Below, piece after piece: positions 24,072-32,031 of a DNA stretch of 39,963 nt. Positions within the stretch are counted from its first letter, which is position 1. Every line of letters starts with the position of its first letter. The translations under genes and the position numbers were made by a program. The notes under the pieces were generated by a model. That model was given only the letters and a program-made list of their open reading frames with translations, made no database searches and was not told the DNA's origin. The DNA is from an uncultured Prevotella sp. Its GTDB lineage: Bacteria; Bacteroidota; Bacteroidia; Bacteroidales; Bacteroidaceae. The stretch is taken from contig CALEKA010000008.1 of NCBI GenBank assembly GCA_937898715.1, forward strand, positions 1 to 39,963, in the 5' to 3' direction.

Positions 24072-25007
24072 ATGCAAAAGATACCCCCCGTGACTCGGGC
24101 TCTACTATTTATCAACGTGGCTTGCTACCTTATCCAGTCGCTTCTGCGCATGCGCGGCATCGACGTGACCGACTGGTTGGGCCTCCACTTCATTCTGGCG
24201 GATAGCTTCAACGTGGTGCAGCTATTCACTTATATGTTCCTCCACGGAAGCCTGACGCACCTTTTCTTCAATATGTTCTCGCTCTGGATGTTTGGCGGAC
24301 TCATCGAACGTACACTGGGCATGAAACGCTTTCTGACCTACTTCCTTGTGTGTGGCGTGGGCGCGGGCATCTGCCAAGAGATTTGGCAAACGGCAGAATA
24401 CTTCATCGAGGGCCTCAACAATTATGAGATGGTCAACACCGGATCGAGCCTCATGCCCATGGGCGCGTTCCTCAATCTATGGACTACCATCGGTGCTTCG
24501 GGAGCTTGCTACGGCGTACTCCTCGCCTTCGGCATGCTTTATCCCAACGAACGCATCATGCTGCTCATACCGCCCATCCCGATGAAGGCGAAATACTTCG
24601 TGGCGGGATATGCAGCCATAGAGTTGATCTCAGCTTATGCCTCCAACGACAACGTGGCTCACTTTGCCCACCTCGGTGGTATGCTCTTCGGTTGGGCGCT
24701 ACTCCACTGGTGGCGCAAGCGCTACAATCGGCACGCCTCGGGATGGAACGCTTGGGAACAAGCGAGCAAAGGCGCTCACTCCTCATGGTGGCAACGCATC
24801 AAAGAGCGCTTCACGCGCAAAGCTCGCCCATCGTCTGTAGGCAATGCTCACCACACGGCCCGCCGCGAAGACGATTATGAATACAACATGCGCTCCAAGG
24901 CGGAAGAGGCCCGAATGGACGAACTTCTCGACAAAGTGCGCCGCTCTGGCTACAACAGCCTGACAGAAGCCGAAAAGCGCGAACTCTTCCACATCAGCCG
25001 CAAATAG
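24072..25007 (+). CDS. Rhomboid-family intramembrane serine protease
   Basis: A 311-aa inner-membrane protease. Membrane helices cover residues about 8-25, 50-75, 85-105, 135-158, 170-190 and 196-213. The catalytic Ser143 is in TIGASGACYGVL (GxSG), the catalytic His200 in VAHFAHLGGMLFGW, and the helix-2 motif is FLHGSLTHLFFNMFSLW (HxxxN, residues 63-67). FTYMFLHGS is the family L1 region. An extended hydrophilic tail after residue 215 (basic, then KAEEARMDELLDKVRRSG and NSLTEAEKRELFHISRK) matches the C-terminal extension seen in Bacteroidetes rhomboids. It lies 54 bases after ribD and may be read through from it. The substrate is unknown. Confidence 0.94.
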   Translation: MQKIPPVTRALLFINVACYLIQSLLRMRGIDVTDWLGLHFILADSFNVVQLFTYMFLHGSLTHLFFNMFSLWMFGGLIERTLGMKRFLTYFLVCGVGAGICQEIWQTAEYFIEGLNNYEMVNTGSSLMPMGAFLNLWTTIGASGACYGVLLAFGMLYPNERIMLLIPPIPMKAKYFVAGYAAIELISAYASNDNVAHFAHLGGMLFGWALLHWWRKRYNRHASGWNAWEQASKGAHSSWWQRIKERFTRKARPSSVGNAHHTARREDDYEYNMRSKAEEARMDELLDKVRRSGYNSLTEAEKRELFHISRK

Positions 25008-25045
25008 CTGAGCCCCAAGAAAGTCCCTTAGAATTTATAGTATTT

Positions 25046-25117
25046 CTAGTATCACTAGAATTACTAGAATTACTAGAAATACTAGTATTACTAGAATCAC
25101 TAGAAATACTAGTATCA
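25046..25117. repeat. 9-bp tandem repeat with CTAG in every unit (8 copies)
   Basis: CTAG recurs at 25046, 25055, 25064, 25073, 25082, 25091, 25100 and 25109, exactly every 9 bases. The five bases between are AAT(T/C)A, AAATA or TAT(T/C)A. CTAG is a tetranucleotide that many bacterial genomes avoid. The array fills the gap between the rhomboid stop and the next start codon, ending 15 bases before it. Confidence 0.9.
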
Positions 25118-25131
25118 TATGCCCCTCCCCC

Positions 25132-26199
25132 ATGTCCAAAATCCTCTCCTTCCTTAGCTGGACCGCCGTGCTATCCCTCTGGGCATGCGCAGCTTGCATC
25201 TACATCAATCCAGCTCTCTACGGCAAATACTTCGCCGTAGTGGGGCTGTGCTTCCCGCTCTGCGTAGCTGCAGTAGTGGGCATGGGCGTAGTGTGCATAC
25301 TGTTCAAACCGAAGATGGTGTGGATATCTATCGTGGGATTGCTCTTCTGCGCAGGATCTATTCGCGACTATGCACCCATCAACCTTACCTCGCCACCCCC
25401 CAAGCAGGCATGGAAGGTGATGACTTACAACACCATGAACTTCGGATCGTGGAAGATGGACGACAACAATCGCGACTTCCAACTGGTGCGCTACATCGCA
25501 TCGCAGTCGCCCGACATTGCCTGCCTGCAAGAGACATTTTATGCCACCGAAGACCATCGCAAATGCGTGGAGAGCAGCATGAAGCGCTATGGCTACCACA
25601 TGGAGCAGGTCAAGGTGGGCACGGGAGCACTCTCCGTGATATCGCATTTCCCCATCGTGCGTACGCAGCGCATCTGCCACTCGGCAGGCAATGGCGCTGC
25701 CGCATTCTTCGTGGTGCCTCATCGAGGCGACACGGTGGTAGTCGTCTGCGCCCACTTGGAGTCAATGCACCTCTCAGGCGGCGAGCGAGCCAAGTATCAC
25801 GACCTCGTGAAGAACCCCGAAAATGCTGACGACGTACACGGCAAACTCGCCATCGTAAGAAAGATCGCCACGGGTGGCACTGAACGTGCACTCCAAGCCG
25901 ACACACTCGCACGCTTCGTGGATAGCCTGGCAGGAAAGCCGATCATCCTCATGGGCGACTTCAACGATACCGCCATCTCCTACGCTCACCACAAGATCTG
26001 CACGCGACTGACCGACGCTTACCGCGCCACAGGCAATGGCATCGGACGTTCATTCAATCGCGACGCCATCTACGTGCGCATCGACCATGCTTTCTGCTCC
26101 CAAGATTTCAAGCCATTTGCCTTCAAGGTAGACAATACTGTACCCTTCTCCGACCACTACCCCATGATAGGTTACCTAAAACGCACACACTCTAAATAG
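25132..26199 (+). CDS. Membrane-anchored endonuclease/exonuclease/phosphatase family protein
   Basis: The 355-aa protein has two or three N-terminal membrane helices (ILSFLSWTAVLSLWACAACI, YFAVVGLCFPLCVAAVVGM, MVWISIVGLLFCAGSIR; residues about 4-80), followed by an EEP-fold catalytic domain: VMTYNTMNFGSW (Asn), IACLQETFYATEDH (metal-binding Glu), GTGALSVISHFPIV, VVVCAHLE (His), ILMGDFNDTAIS (Asp/Asn) and the final PFSDHYPMIGYL (Asp-His). All residues expected for metal-dependent phosphodiester or phosphomonoester hydrolysis are visible. Members cut DNA, phosphoinositides or sphingolipids; the membrane anchor fits a lipid or extracytoplasmic substrate better than DNA repair, but this is inference. 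It follows the 9-bp repeat array. Confidence 0.88.
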   Translation: MSKILSFLSWTAVLSLWACAACIYINPALYGKYFAVVGLCFPLCVAAVVGMGVVCILFKPKMVWISIVGLLFCAGSIRDYAPINLTSPPPKQAWKVMTYNTMNFGSWKMDDNNRDFQLVRYIASQSPDIACLQETFYATEDHRKCVESSMKRYGYHMEQVKVGTGALSVISHFPIVRTQRICHSAGNGAAAFFVVPHRGDTVVVVCAHLESMHLSGGERAKYHDLVKNPENADDVHGKLAIVRKIATGGTERALQADTLARFVDSLAGKPIILMGDFNDTAISYAHHKICTRLTDAYRATGNGIGRSFNRDAIYVRIDHAFCSQDFKPFAFKVDNTVPFSDHYPMIGYLKRTHSK

Positions 26200-26238
26200 A
26201 GAGGCGAATAAAAAAAATTATTTAAAGTCCCTCAAAAG

Positions 26239-26269
26239 TTGTCGCTCTAAAGAAACTTGTGTACATTTG
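26239..26269 (+). promoter_or_regulatory. Promoter of the large GLUG surface-protein gene
   Basis: TTG at 26239-26241, then 20 bases, then TACATTTG at 26262-26269, fits the Bacteroidetes consensus. Predicted start is near 26276, about 78 bases before the start codon at 26354. Confidence 0.65.
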
Positions 26270-26353
26270 CACATTACAGTTGGTTCTTTCCCTATCAACT
26301 TTTTCAAGTAGTACATAATCAACATTCTATTATCTATTAAATTCTCTTTTCTT

Positions 26354-29300
26354 ATGAGACACACATTACGAGCGCTCAGTTTGAGCAAGAAGCTCTTGAT
26401 GGTACTGTTGCTCTTCGCAGCTATCCCGCTGCAAAAGTTATGGGCAGCAGAAACGTACTATCAAGGCGTCCGACTGAAACAGCCGACCTCCGCGGGCAAT
26501 GTCTATCAGATTGGCACGCGCGAGGAACTCCTCTGGTGGGCCATCAACGACCAGAACAAGAGCATTCGCCTCACAGCAAATATCAACGTGCAAGGCGACA
26601 AGAATTTACTAAACGATGATGGCAAGACACTCCGATTGTCATCGAGCGATATTGTGGTTTGGCCTAAAATCTATTATGAGTATGCCGAACCTACTATCGA
26701 TGGTAACGGCCACACCATCAGCGGTATCTACCAAAATGGTGGTTTTGGTAAGATAGGTGGCGCCCCTGGTGAATACGAATCGTATGACTGGGTGGGCTTC
26801 ATCTCTTACTCACGCCCAGAGCTGACCATCAAGAATCTGACTATTGCCGACTCTTACATCAAAGGCAAAGTGGCTGGTGGCTTCATGAGCCAGAAGTCGA
26901 AGAACTCTACTGCGTCAGATTGTGCCCACTTCGAAAATTGCTCATTCCGCGGTGCAGTGTATGGCACGAAGTATGCGGGTGGCTTCTTTGGTTGGTATCG
27001 TACTGATGGCCAGGATGTCAAGTTCTATCGCTGTTTCAACTATGGTTATGTACAGGCAGGAGTTGCAGGTGGCACCGATGCCGAAACAGCTGCGGGTGGC
27101 CTTGTGGGCTATCTCGACATCAAACATACCGCTTTCACCAAGGCACACACCTACTTTAACCGCTGCGTAAACTTTGGCAACGTGGTCAATATGAACCCAG
27201 GTGCCAACGTGGGTGGTATCGTAGGCCTTGTATGGGACAACAACAATGGTCAGCGCGAATGGCGTTTCTGCTTCAACTTTGGCGATGTGACCAAGTATGA
27301 CAAGGCGAAGAAAAAACTTGCCGGTAGCGGTATCATCGGTAATTATACACATACGAATGGTAAGTCTGAACCCAAAGTCTTGTCATGCGGTAACGCACGC
27401 AGATCTGATACAGGTAGCTTCCTCGACTCCCTCTATTGGAACGTAAAGGGCAAATCGTTTGTAGTACAAGGCTACAAGGCGAATATGCCTGAGAAGATCT
27501 ATTCAAGTTTCAAAGAAGATAAATCAGGCAATACTTGGTGGAACAACAACTATGGTTGGGCAAGTGCACTCATTATTATTTCCACTATTTTGATTGTTGG
27601 TGCTGCCGTATTTGGTGCTATGGCTGGACTCGGATTAATAAACCTTTCTGAAGCTGTAGCAGCAGCCATTGAGGCTACAGGATTCACTGCTGTAGCTGAA
27701 TCTGTCGCTTCTACACTTGCAGCTTGGGGTATGGCTAATGTGCTAGCGGCTTCTATTACGATGGTTTTATTAACAGGTTTGCCCCTTACCGCCATTCTTG
27801 GTGGCACGACGGCTGCTATCGGTGCTGCATACGTTGCCCTGCGCGACAATGTAAAAGCGCCCGATCTGATGGCACAAACATCACTCGTTTACAACGACAA
27901 CGATGTGCGCACAGCTACCTTTGCTTACGACTGTAACTTGATGATGCAGGCCGACGAGATTGGCGGTGAGAAGAACGATGACAAGAGCATCCTCTTCGAG
28001 CAACACATCGACATGAACGACACAACGCAGAATGCACGTGTGCCTGCTATCATGACCGACTTCTCAAGCTCAAATCCCGACAAACTCTACTATGGCTACG
28101 ACAAGTGCGACCCCTTGGCACGTGTGAGCAACGAGACAGGATTGCTGAGCAAGCCCTTAGCCCATACATTTAATTCGAATGGTGTATGTAGCGTATGCGG
28201 CTTGAGACTGGAGCCACTTATTCCTGTAATGAAGAAAGATGGCGACAAGGACGCAATAGATTACTACCCCGTCAAGAATCAGCAGCAACTCAACTTCCTT
28301 GCAGCAGTGTTTAATGGCGAGAAGGGCTTTGAGGCATACTACAATCTGTACAATGGAGCTACCTTCAAGCTCACGAACGACATCACCTTTGGTGAAGGTT
28401 CCGTATGGGAGCCTATCGGCTCGTACACCAAGTATGAAGATGGACTTGATGAGACAACTACATGGCACAAGTTCTGTGGCACATTCGACGGCCAAGGCCA
28501 CACCATCAGCGGCCTCAAGACTGACGAACATACCAACTATGCAGGTCTGTTTGGCTTAGTGGACGGCAACTCTACTACCATTCGCAACGTAAACCTCACC
28601 AACTGCAGCTTCAAAGGTAACGTAGCTGGTACTATTGCAGGACAGGTCGAAATGAATGGACTCATCCGTAAACCTATGAGCATAGAAAGGGTGACAGCCG
28701 ACAGCTCTGTTGCGGTAGCAGCCGTCAAGGGCGACATGGATGCTTATGCCGGCGGTTTCTTCGGAGTGTTTAAGCCTCTCTTGTACGAGGATGATCCTAT
28801 AGTAGTCACCAACTGCTACAGCAATGCGATTGTAAGCAGCGAGGATGACTCTAATAATAAAGTCGGTGGCTTTATTGGTTGCTATCAAGCTGATATCAGT
28901 TTGATAGGTCATGCCGGCAGCGATCCTATCTTTACAAACTGCTACTTCGGTGGTAGCTATCTGAATAGCTCTCTGAATGGCGTTGCGGGCTATATAGGCA
29001 CCATCGTGCAGAGTGATTATGAGAAAAAATATAGTGATGATTTACATAAAGGTCGTTTCGACAAATGCTATTGCATAGGTGAAAGCAACGATAATTTCGA
29101 CTTCGACGCTAACAGCACTTCTCATTACGCAACACGCAACTACATAAACAGTGGGCGCTTGGCTTACGAAATGATGGTCAATACGGCTGCCGATGGCAAG
29201 TATTACTACACACAAAAGGGCAATTACCCCATATTTGCTACGAACACAGCCGAGCCCAGTCTCTGCAAGGTAACTATCTACGACAAGGATAACTCAACCT

Positions 29301-31213
29301 TGATTGGCGACACCATCATTGTAAAAGCTGGTAAAAAGTTGGAAGTGCCCTTTAACTTTGCTGGTGCAACATTCAGCAAGGCGACCATTGCAGGTTGGGC
29401 TAACGACAATACTACCACCGAGCCTACTGAAAAGGCAACTGCAGAAAACGACTTCAGCATGCTGACTGGCAAGCCGTGGTATCGCTACGCACTCTACGTA
29501 TCAACTGAAAGCACATCACCCACGCTGAATGTATACAAGGAAAATGAGTTGAGACAAGTTCCCATGTTAGCTGGTGCTGAACAGACCAACATCATGAAAG
29601 ACCTCTATCTGAAGAATGATAACGCCGTGACTCTGCAGTCAGCTCCGCAAGTGTTCGACGGCAATTATCATACAATAGTTGCAGCTAATCCCTTGATGAC
29701 CGAAACGTCAACGACGCAGACTACACCTGTAGAAATACGCAACTTGCGCTTGGAAGGTGGCGTGGCGCTTGCCACAGACTTGCATAAGAATGATGCAAAC
29801 CGCACGGTCAAGATAACCAACGTGATTCTGGTAGGTAGCTATGATTTCGACAAGTATTTCGACAAGTATACTCATGAATTCGCAGATGCTACCGTATTCA
29901 GTAATGCTGTATACATTGCTTCAGATAGCGCCAGTATCGGTTTCTACCAGGGAAGTCGTGTCAAAGATAATTTCAAAAGGAAATTTTTCAATAGTATAGA
30001 CTGCAACTATACCAATGTGCTTAACTATATGCTGTCGCACAACATGTTCGACACATTCGGTCTGCGTCTTGAAGGCAGTGATAACTATGTAGCCTGCAGG
30101 TTTGGCTTTGCTACCGATGCAAACAAGCGTATCTACCGCGCCAAGCTCTACAATCAGGCTACTGGTGCTGAGAGCGGCGAAGTGCTGATGAACTATGATG
30201 GCAAGCGCGTCTACAAGGTAGAGGGCGAAACCATTGGCGAAATGACCGAAGGCGTGCCCGCAGGCTACTTCGCTGTGCTTCCCGTCACGAAGGCTGAGCT
30301 TGGCAATAACTTCAACTCATTGGCCACCAACGCCATCACGAAGGACGCTCAGGCCAAAGTCATTCGCTTGGTAGATAGCGAAACCACGGGCTTCGCTTAT
30401 CCCTCATGCTTCCCTGGTAGCGACAACGATGCATCATCCGTTATCCTCACCGCCGACCGTGCTGAATACGTGCGCAAGGTTTACCGCGACGGCCTGCACG
30501 AGAGTCTCTATCTTCCCTTCTCCTTCACTTCGCTCGAGTTTGACGAGTCAGAGATCACAGGCGACGACGAGATAGACATTGCCTTCATCGACGTGGAAGA
30601 AGGCGACGGTATCACCAAGGACGGCACTGCCTTCAACCTCACCAACCTGAGCTCTTACTATGAGAAGAAGGCTGAAGAGTCTGTCGACCCCGCAGAGGCT
30701 GAGACCGACGAGGAGCAGGATTCATGGTTTATAGCCGGCGTGCCTTACTTCTTGAACGTGAAGTGCGCTGAACGCACTGACGAGACCACTGAGGTGACCT
30801 TCGTAGGTTCCGAGGTAGGCTTCCTCCGCGAACCGCTCAACCCTGGCTTGACTGAACCTCTCTACGGCTCATTCAGCAACACCGCAGCTTCTACCGTGGC
30901 CAATGGCAAGAAGGTGTTCGTACTCGGCGCTTTCAACGACCAGACTACAGGCAACAAGATCGAGAAGTTCGTCTCTGTCAAGGATACTTACAAGCTTCGC
31001 GCATTCCGCAGCTATCTGGCTACGAACATCTCTGCCGAAGCCTTGAAGCTGGTATTCGACAAGACGGGCGGCACGACAGGCATTAATGTCGTGAAGGGCA
31101 ATGCCATCATCGATGGTAAGGCTTACGACATCACTGGCCGCCGCATCAACGCTGCAAACGCACGTGGCGTATACATTATGAACGGAAAGAAGATTATTAA
31201 CTTAAGAAAATAA
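26354..31213 (+). CDS. Large exported GLUG-repeat surface protein (1619 aa) with internal hydrophobic domain
   Basis: A signal peptide (KKLLMVLLLFAAIPLQKLWA) is followed by two beta-helix halves, each opening with a turn motif (TIDGNGHTISGIY, FDGQGHTISGL), with GLUG-like turns such as AGGFFGWYR, VGGIVGLVW, AGLFGLVDG and VGGFIGCYQ. Residues about 402-497 are an unexpected, almost uninterrupted hydrophobic stretch (ALIIISTILIVGAAVFGAMA onward) of two to four possible membrane helices. A CSVCG motif is near 612-616, after HTFNSNG. From about 970 an InlB-repeat-like segment (CKVTIYDKDNSTLIGDTIIV) appears. The C-terminal ~40 residues (IDGKAYDITGRRINAANARG, then YIMNGKKIINLRK) resemble type IX secretion or related Bacteroidetes C-terminal sorting domains. 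It has its own promoter. A 57-aa peptide gene follows after 5 bases. The function is unknown; adhesion or a surface role is inferred. Confidence 0.82.
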   Translation: MRHTLRALSLSKKLLMVLLLFAAIPLQKLWAAETYYQGVRLKQPTSAGNVYQIGTREELLWWAINDQNKSIRLTANINVQGDKNLLNDDGKTLRLSSSDIVVWPKIYYEYAEPTIDGNGHTISGIYQNGGFGKIGGAPGEYESYDWVGFISYSRPELTIKNLTIADSYIKGKVAGGFMSQKSKNSTASDCAHFENCSFRGAVYGTKYAGGFFGWYRTDGQDVKFYRCFNYGYVQAGVAGGTDAETAAGGLVGYLDIKHTAFTKAHTYFNRCVNFGNVVNMNPGANVGGIVGLVWDNNNGQREWRFCFNFGDVTKYDKAKKKLAGSGIIGNYTHTNGKSEPKVLSCGNARRSDTGSFLDSLYWNVKGKSFVVQGYKANMPEKIYSSFKEDKSGNTWWNNNYGWASALIIISTILIVGAAVFGAMAGLGLINLSEAVAAAIEATGFTAVAESVASTLAAWGMANVLAASITMVLLTGLPLTAILGGTTAAIGAAYVALRDNVKAPDLMAQTSLVYNDNDVRTATFAYDCNLMMQADEIGGEKNDDKSILFEQHIDMNDTTQNARVPAIMTDFSSSNPDKLYYGYDKCDPLARVSNETGLLSKPLAHTFNSNGVCSVCGLRLEPLIPVMKKDGDKDAIDYYPVKNQQQLNFLAAVFNGEKGFEAYYNLYNGATFKLTNDITFGEGSVWEPIGSYTKYEDGLDETTTWHKFCGTFDGQGHTISGLKTDEHTNYAGLFGLVDGNSTTIRNVNLTNCSFKGNVAGTIAGQVEMNGLIRKPMSIERVTADSSVAVAAVKGDMDAYAGGFFGVFKPLLYEDDPIVVTNCYSNAIVSSEDDSNNKVGGFIGCYQADISLIGHAGSDPIFTNCYFGGSYLNSSLNGVAGYIGTIVQSDYEKKYSDDLHKGRFDKCYCIGESNDNFDFDANSTSHYATRNYINSGRLAYEMMVNTAADGKYYYTQKGNYPIFATNTAEPSLCKVTIYDKDNSTLIGDTIIVKAGKKLEVPFNFAGATFSKATIAGWANDNTTTEPTEKATAENDFSMLTGKPWYRYALYVSTESTSPTLNVYKENELRQVPMLAGAEQTNIMKDLYLKNDNAVTLQSAPQVFDGNYHTIVAANPLMTETSTTQTTPVEIRNLRLEGGVALATDLHKNDANRTVKITNVILVGSYDFDKYFDKYTHEFADATVFSNAVYIASDSASIGFYQGSRVKDNFKRKFFNSIDCNYTNVLNYMLSHNMFDTFGLRLEGSDNYVACRFGFATDANKRIYRAKLYNQATGAESGEVLMNYDGKRVYKVEGETIGEMTEGVPAGYFAVLPVTKAELGNNFNSLATNAITKDAQAKVIRLVDSETTGFAYPSCFPGSDNDASSVILTADRAEYVRKVYRDGLHESLYLPFSFTSLEFDESEITGDDEIDIAFIDVEEGDGITKDGTAFNLTNLSSYYEKKAEESVDPAEAETDEEQDSWFIAGVPYFLNVKCAERTDETTEVTFVGSEVGFLREPLNPGLTEPLYGSFSNTAASTVANGKKVFVLGAFNDQTTGNKIEKFVSVKDTYKLRAFRSYLATNISAEALKLVFDKTGGTTGINVVKGNAIIDGKAYDITGRRINAANARGVYIMNGKKIINLRK

Positions 31214-31218
31214 AGACG

Positions 31219-31392
31219 ATGTCAGCAAAGACTAAGTACGTCAAGCCCACCATGGTGGTCTATTCTTTCGCCACTGAAGGCCATCTGCTTGCAGGCTCAG
31301 GCGATCCATCCATAAAAGTTGATCCTAAGAAGGACTATGGTGATGGTGAAGTGACACAACGCTCTATGGAACGCACCTGGGATGAAGAATAA
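31219..31392 (+). CDS. 57-aa acidic peptide with LLAGSG motif, partner of the surface protein
   Basis: The product opens MSAKTKYVKPTMVVYSFATE, then GHLLAGSGDPSIKVDPKKDY, and ends GDGEVTQRSMERTWDEE. The stop of the 1619-aa gene is 5 bases before this ATG, and a strong terminator follows, so the two genes are one transcript. The basic, hydrophobic N-terminal half, the LLAGSG break (like a double-glycine-type leader) and the acidic, charged C-terminal part resemble small uncharacterised proteins that I recall in Prevotella-like genomes with the pattern YxKPxMxVxxF...LLAGSG. There is no signal peptide or obvious core of modifiable Cys residues (no Cys at all). Leader-like maturation is only a hypothesis. 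Confidence 0.72.
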   Translation: MSAKTKYVKPTMVVYSFATEGHLLAGSGDPSIKVDPKKDYGDGEVTQRSMERTWDEE

Positions 31393-31421
31393 TCCCTAAC
31401 CGTGCACAGCAATAATTGATT

Positions 31422-31475
31422 GAGGGGGCTGCCCTTTGCATCACAGATGATGCAAAAGAGCAGCCCCCTCTTTGT
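31422..31475 (+). terminator. Strong terminator after the surface-protein/peptide operon
   Basis: A long stem pairs GAGGGGGCTGC (31422-31432) with GCAGCCCCCTC (31460-31470) and continues inside with TTTGCATCA (31435-31443) and TGATGCAAA (31448-31456). CTTTGTG follows. It lies 30 bases after the peptide stop. Confidence 0.85.
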
Positions 31476-31510
31476 GTATGTGCTTGTCAAGAAGAGATGT
31501 TTTTACCGGA

Positions 31511-31598
31511 TTCTGAAGAAGTTCTCAGCCAGTTCTAAAAAAGTATTCACACTGTTCTGAAGAAGTCTTCACACTGTTCTGAAGATATCTTCACCCTG
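31511..31598. repeat. 22-bp tandem repeat, about four copies, leading into a palindromic element
   Basis: Copies read ATTCTGAAGAAGTTCTCAGC+CA, GTTCTAAAAAAGTATTCACA+CT, GTTCTGAAGAAGTCTTCACA+CT and GTTCTGAAGATATCTTCACC+CT, and the next unit begins GTTCTG and turns into the type-A hairpin (GTGGGCGACGCG). The same GTTCTGTGGGCGACGCG junction is at 37496 and the beginning of one (CCAGTTCTGTG) is at the window end. Confidence 0.8.
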
Positions 31599-31866
31599 TT
31601 CTGTGGGCGACGCGTCCCGCGTCGGCAGCGCTTCTCTACAAGAAGTGAACCCATAGGAAGTGGGGGCGAAGTGTCTCGCTTCGGCTTGGCACGCGAGGCT
31701 CGATGCCGTAGCGTGACAAAAGAGATTCATGCTTTTTTCTCTTACGCCGGCTCGGGCATCGAGCCCTCGCCAGCGTGCCGAAGCGGGACACTTCGCCCCC
31801 ACTTCCTATGGGTTCACTTCTTGAACTGCATGCTCTGCCGACGCGGGACGCGTCGCCCACAGAACT
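31599..31866. mobile_element. ~265-bp nested palindromic element, copy 1 (type A outside, type B inside)
   Basis: Order: type-A hairpin 31605-31626, an AAGAAGTGAACCCATAGGAAG arm, type-B hairpin at about 31663-31685, a GCACGCGAGGCTCGATGCC arm, a centre with AAAAGAG/CTCTT, then the inverted copies: GGGCATCGAGCCCTCGCC..., type B at about 31777-31801, CTTCCTATGGGTTCACTTCTT, and type A at 31838-31859. The whole forms one giant cruciform-capable palindrome. There is no ORF. Frames running through it are artefacts of the repeat. Confidence 0.82.
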
Positions 31867-32031
31867 GGGTGAATAGCTTGCTCAGAGTTATTGAAAACTT
31901 ACTCAGAAATGGGTGAATAGCTTGCTCAGAACAAGATAAACACAAGAATGTATTACTTATTACCTTAAGTCAGCAAGAATGTATTACTTATTACTTATTA
32001 CTTGTTACTTGAAGTCAGCAAGAATGCTTAC
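31867..32031. repeat. Direct repeats and heptad tail downstream of cysS
   Basis: GGGTGAATAGCTTGCTCAGA occurs at about 31867 and 31911. After that, (A/C)AAGAATGTATTACTTATTAC-type units start at about 31942, 31972 and 32017, the last two 45 bases apart, the same period as after prmC. Read in the cysS direction (minus), the stop codon TAA at 32034-32032 is followed by GTAAGCATTCTTGC and then CAAGTAACAAGTAATAAGTA heptads. Confidence 0.75.

Noticed and set aside
31636..31916. Several frames of 74-81 codons inside the palindromic element
   Set aside because: They translate the repeat; the same residues (RFGLAREAR, PHFLWVHFL) recur from different frames because the element is a palindrome.
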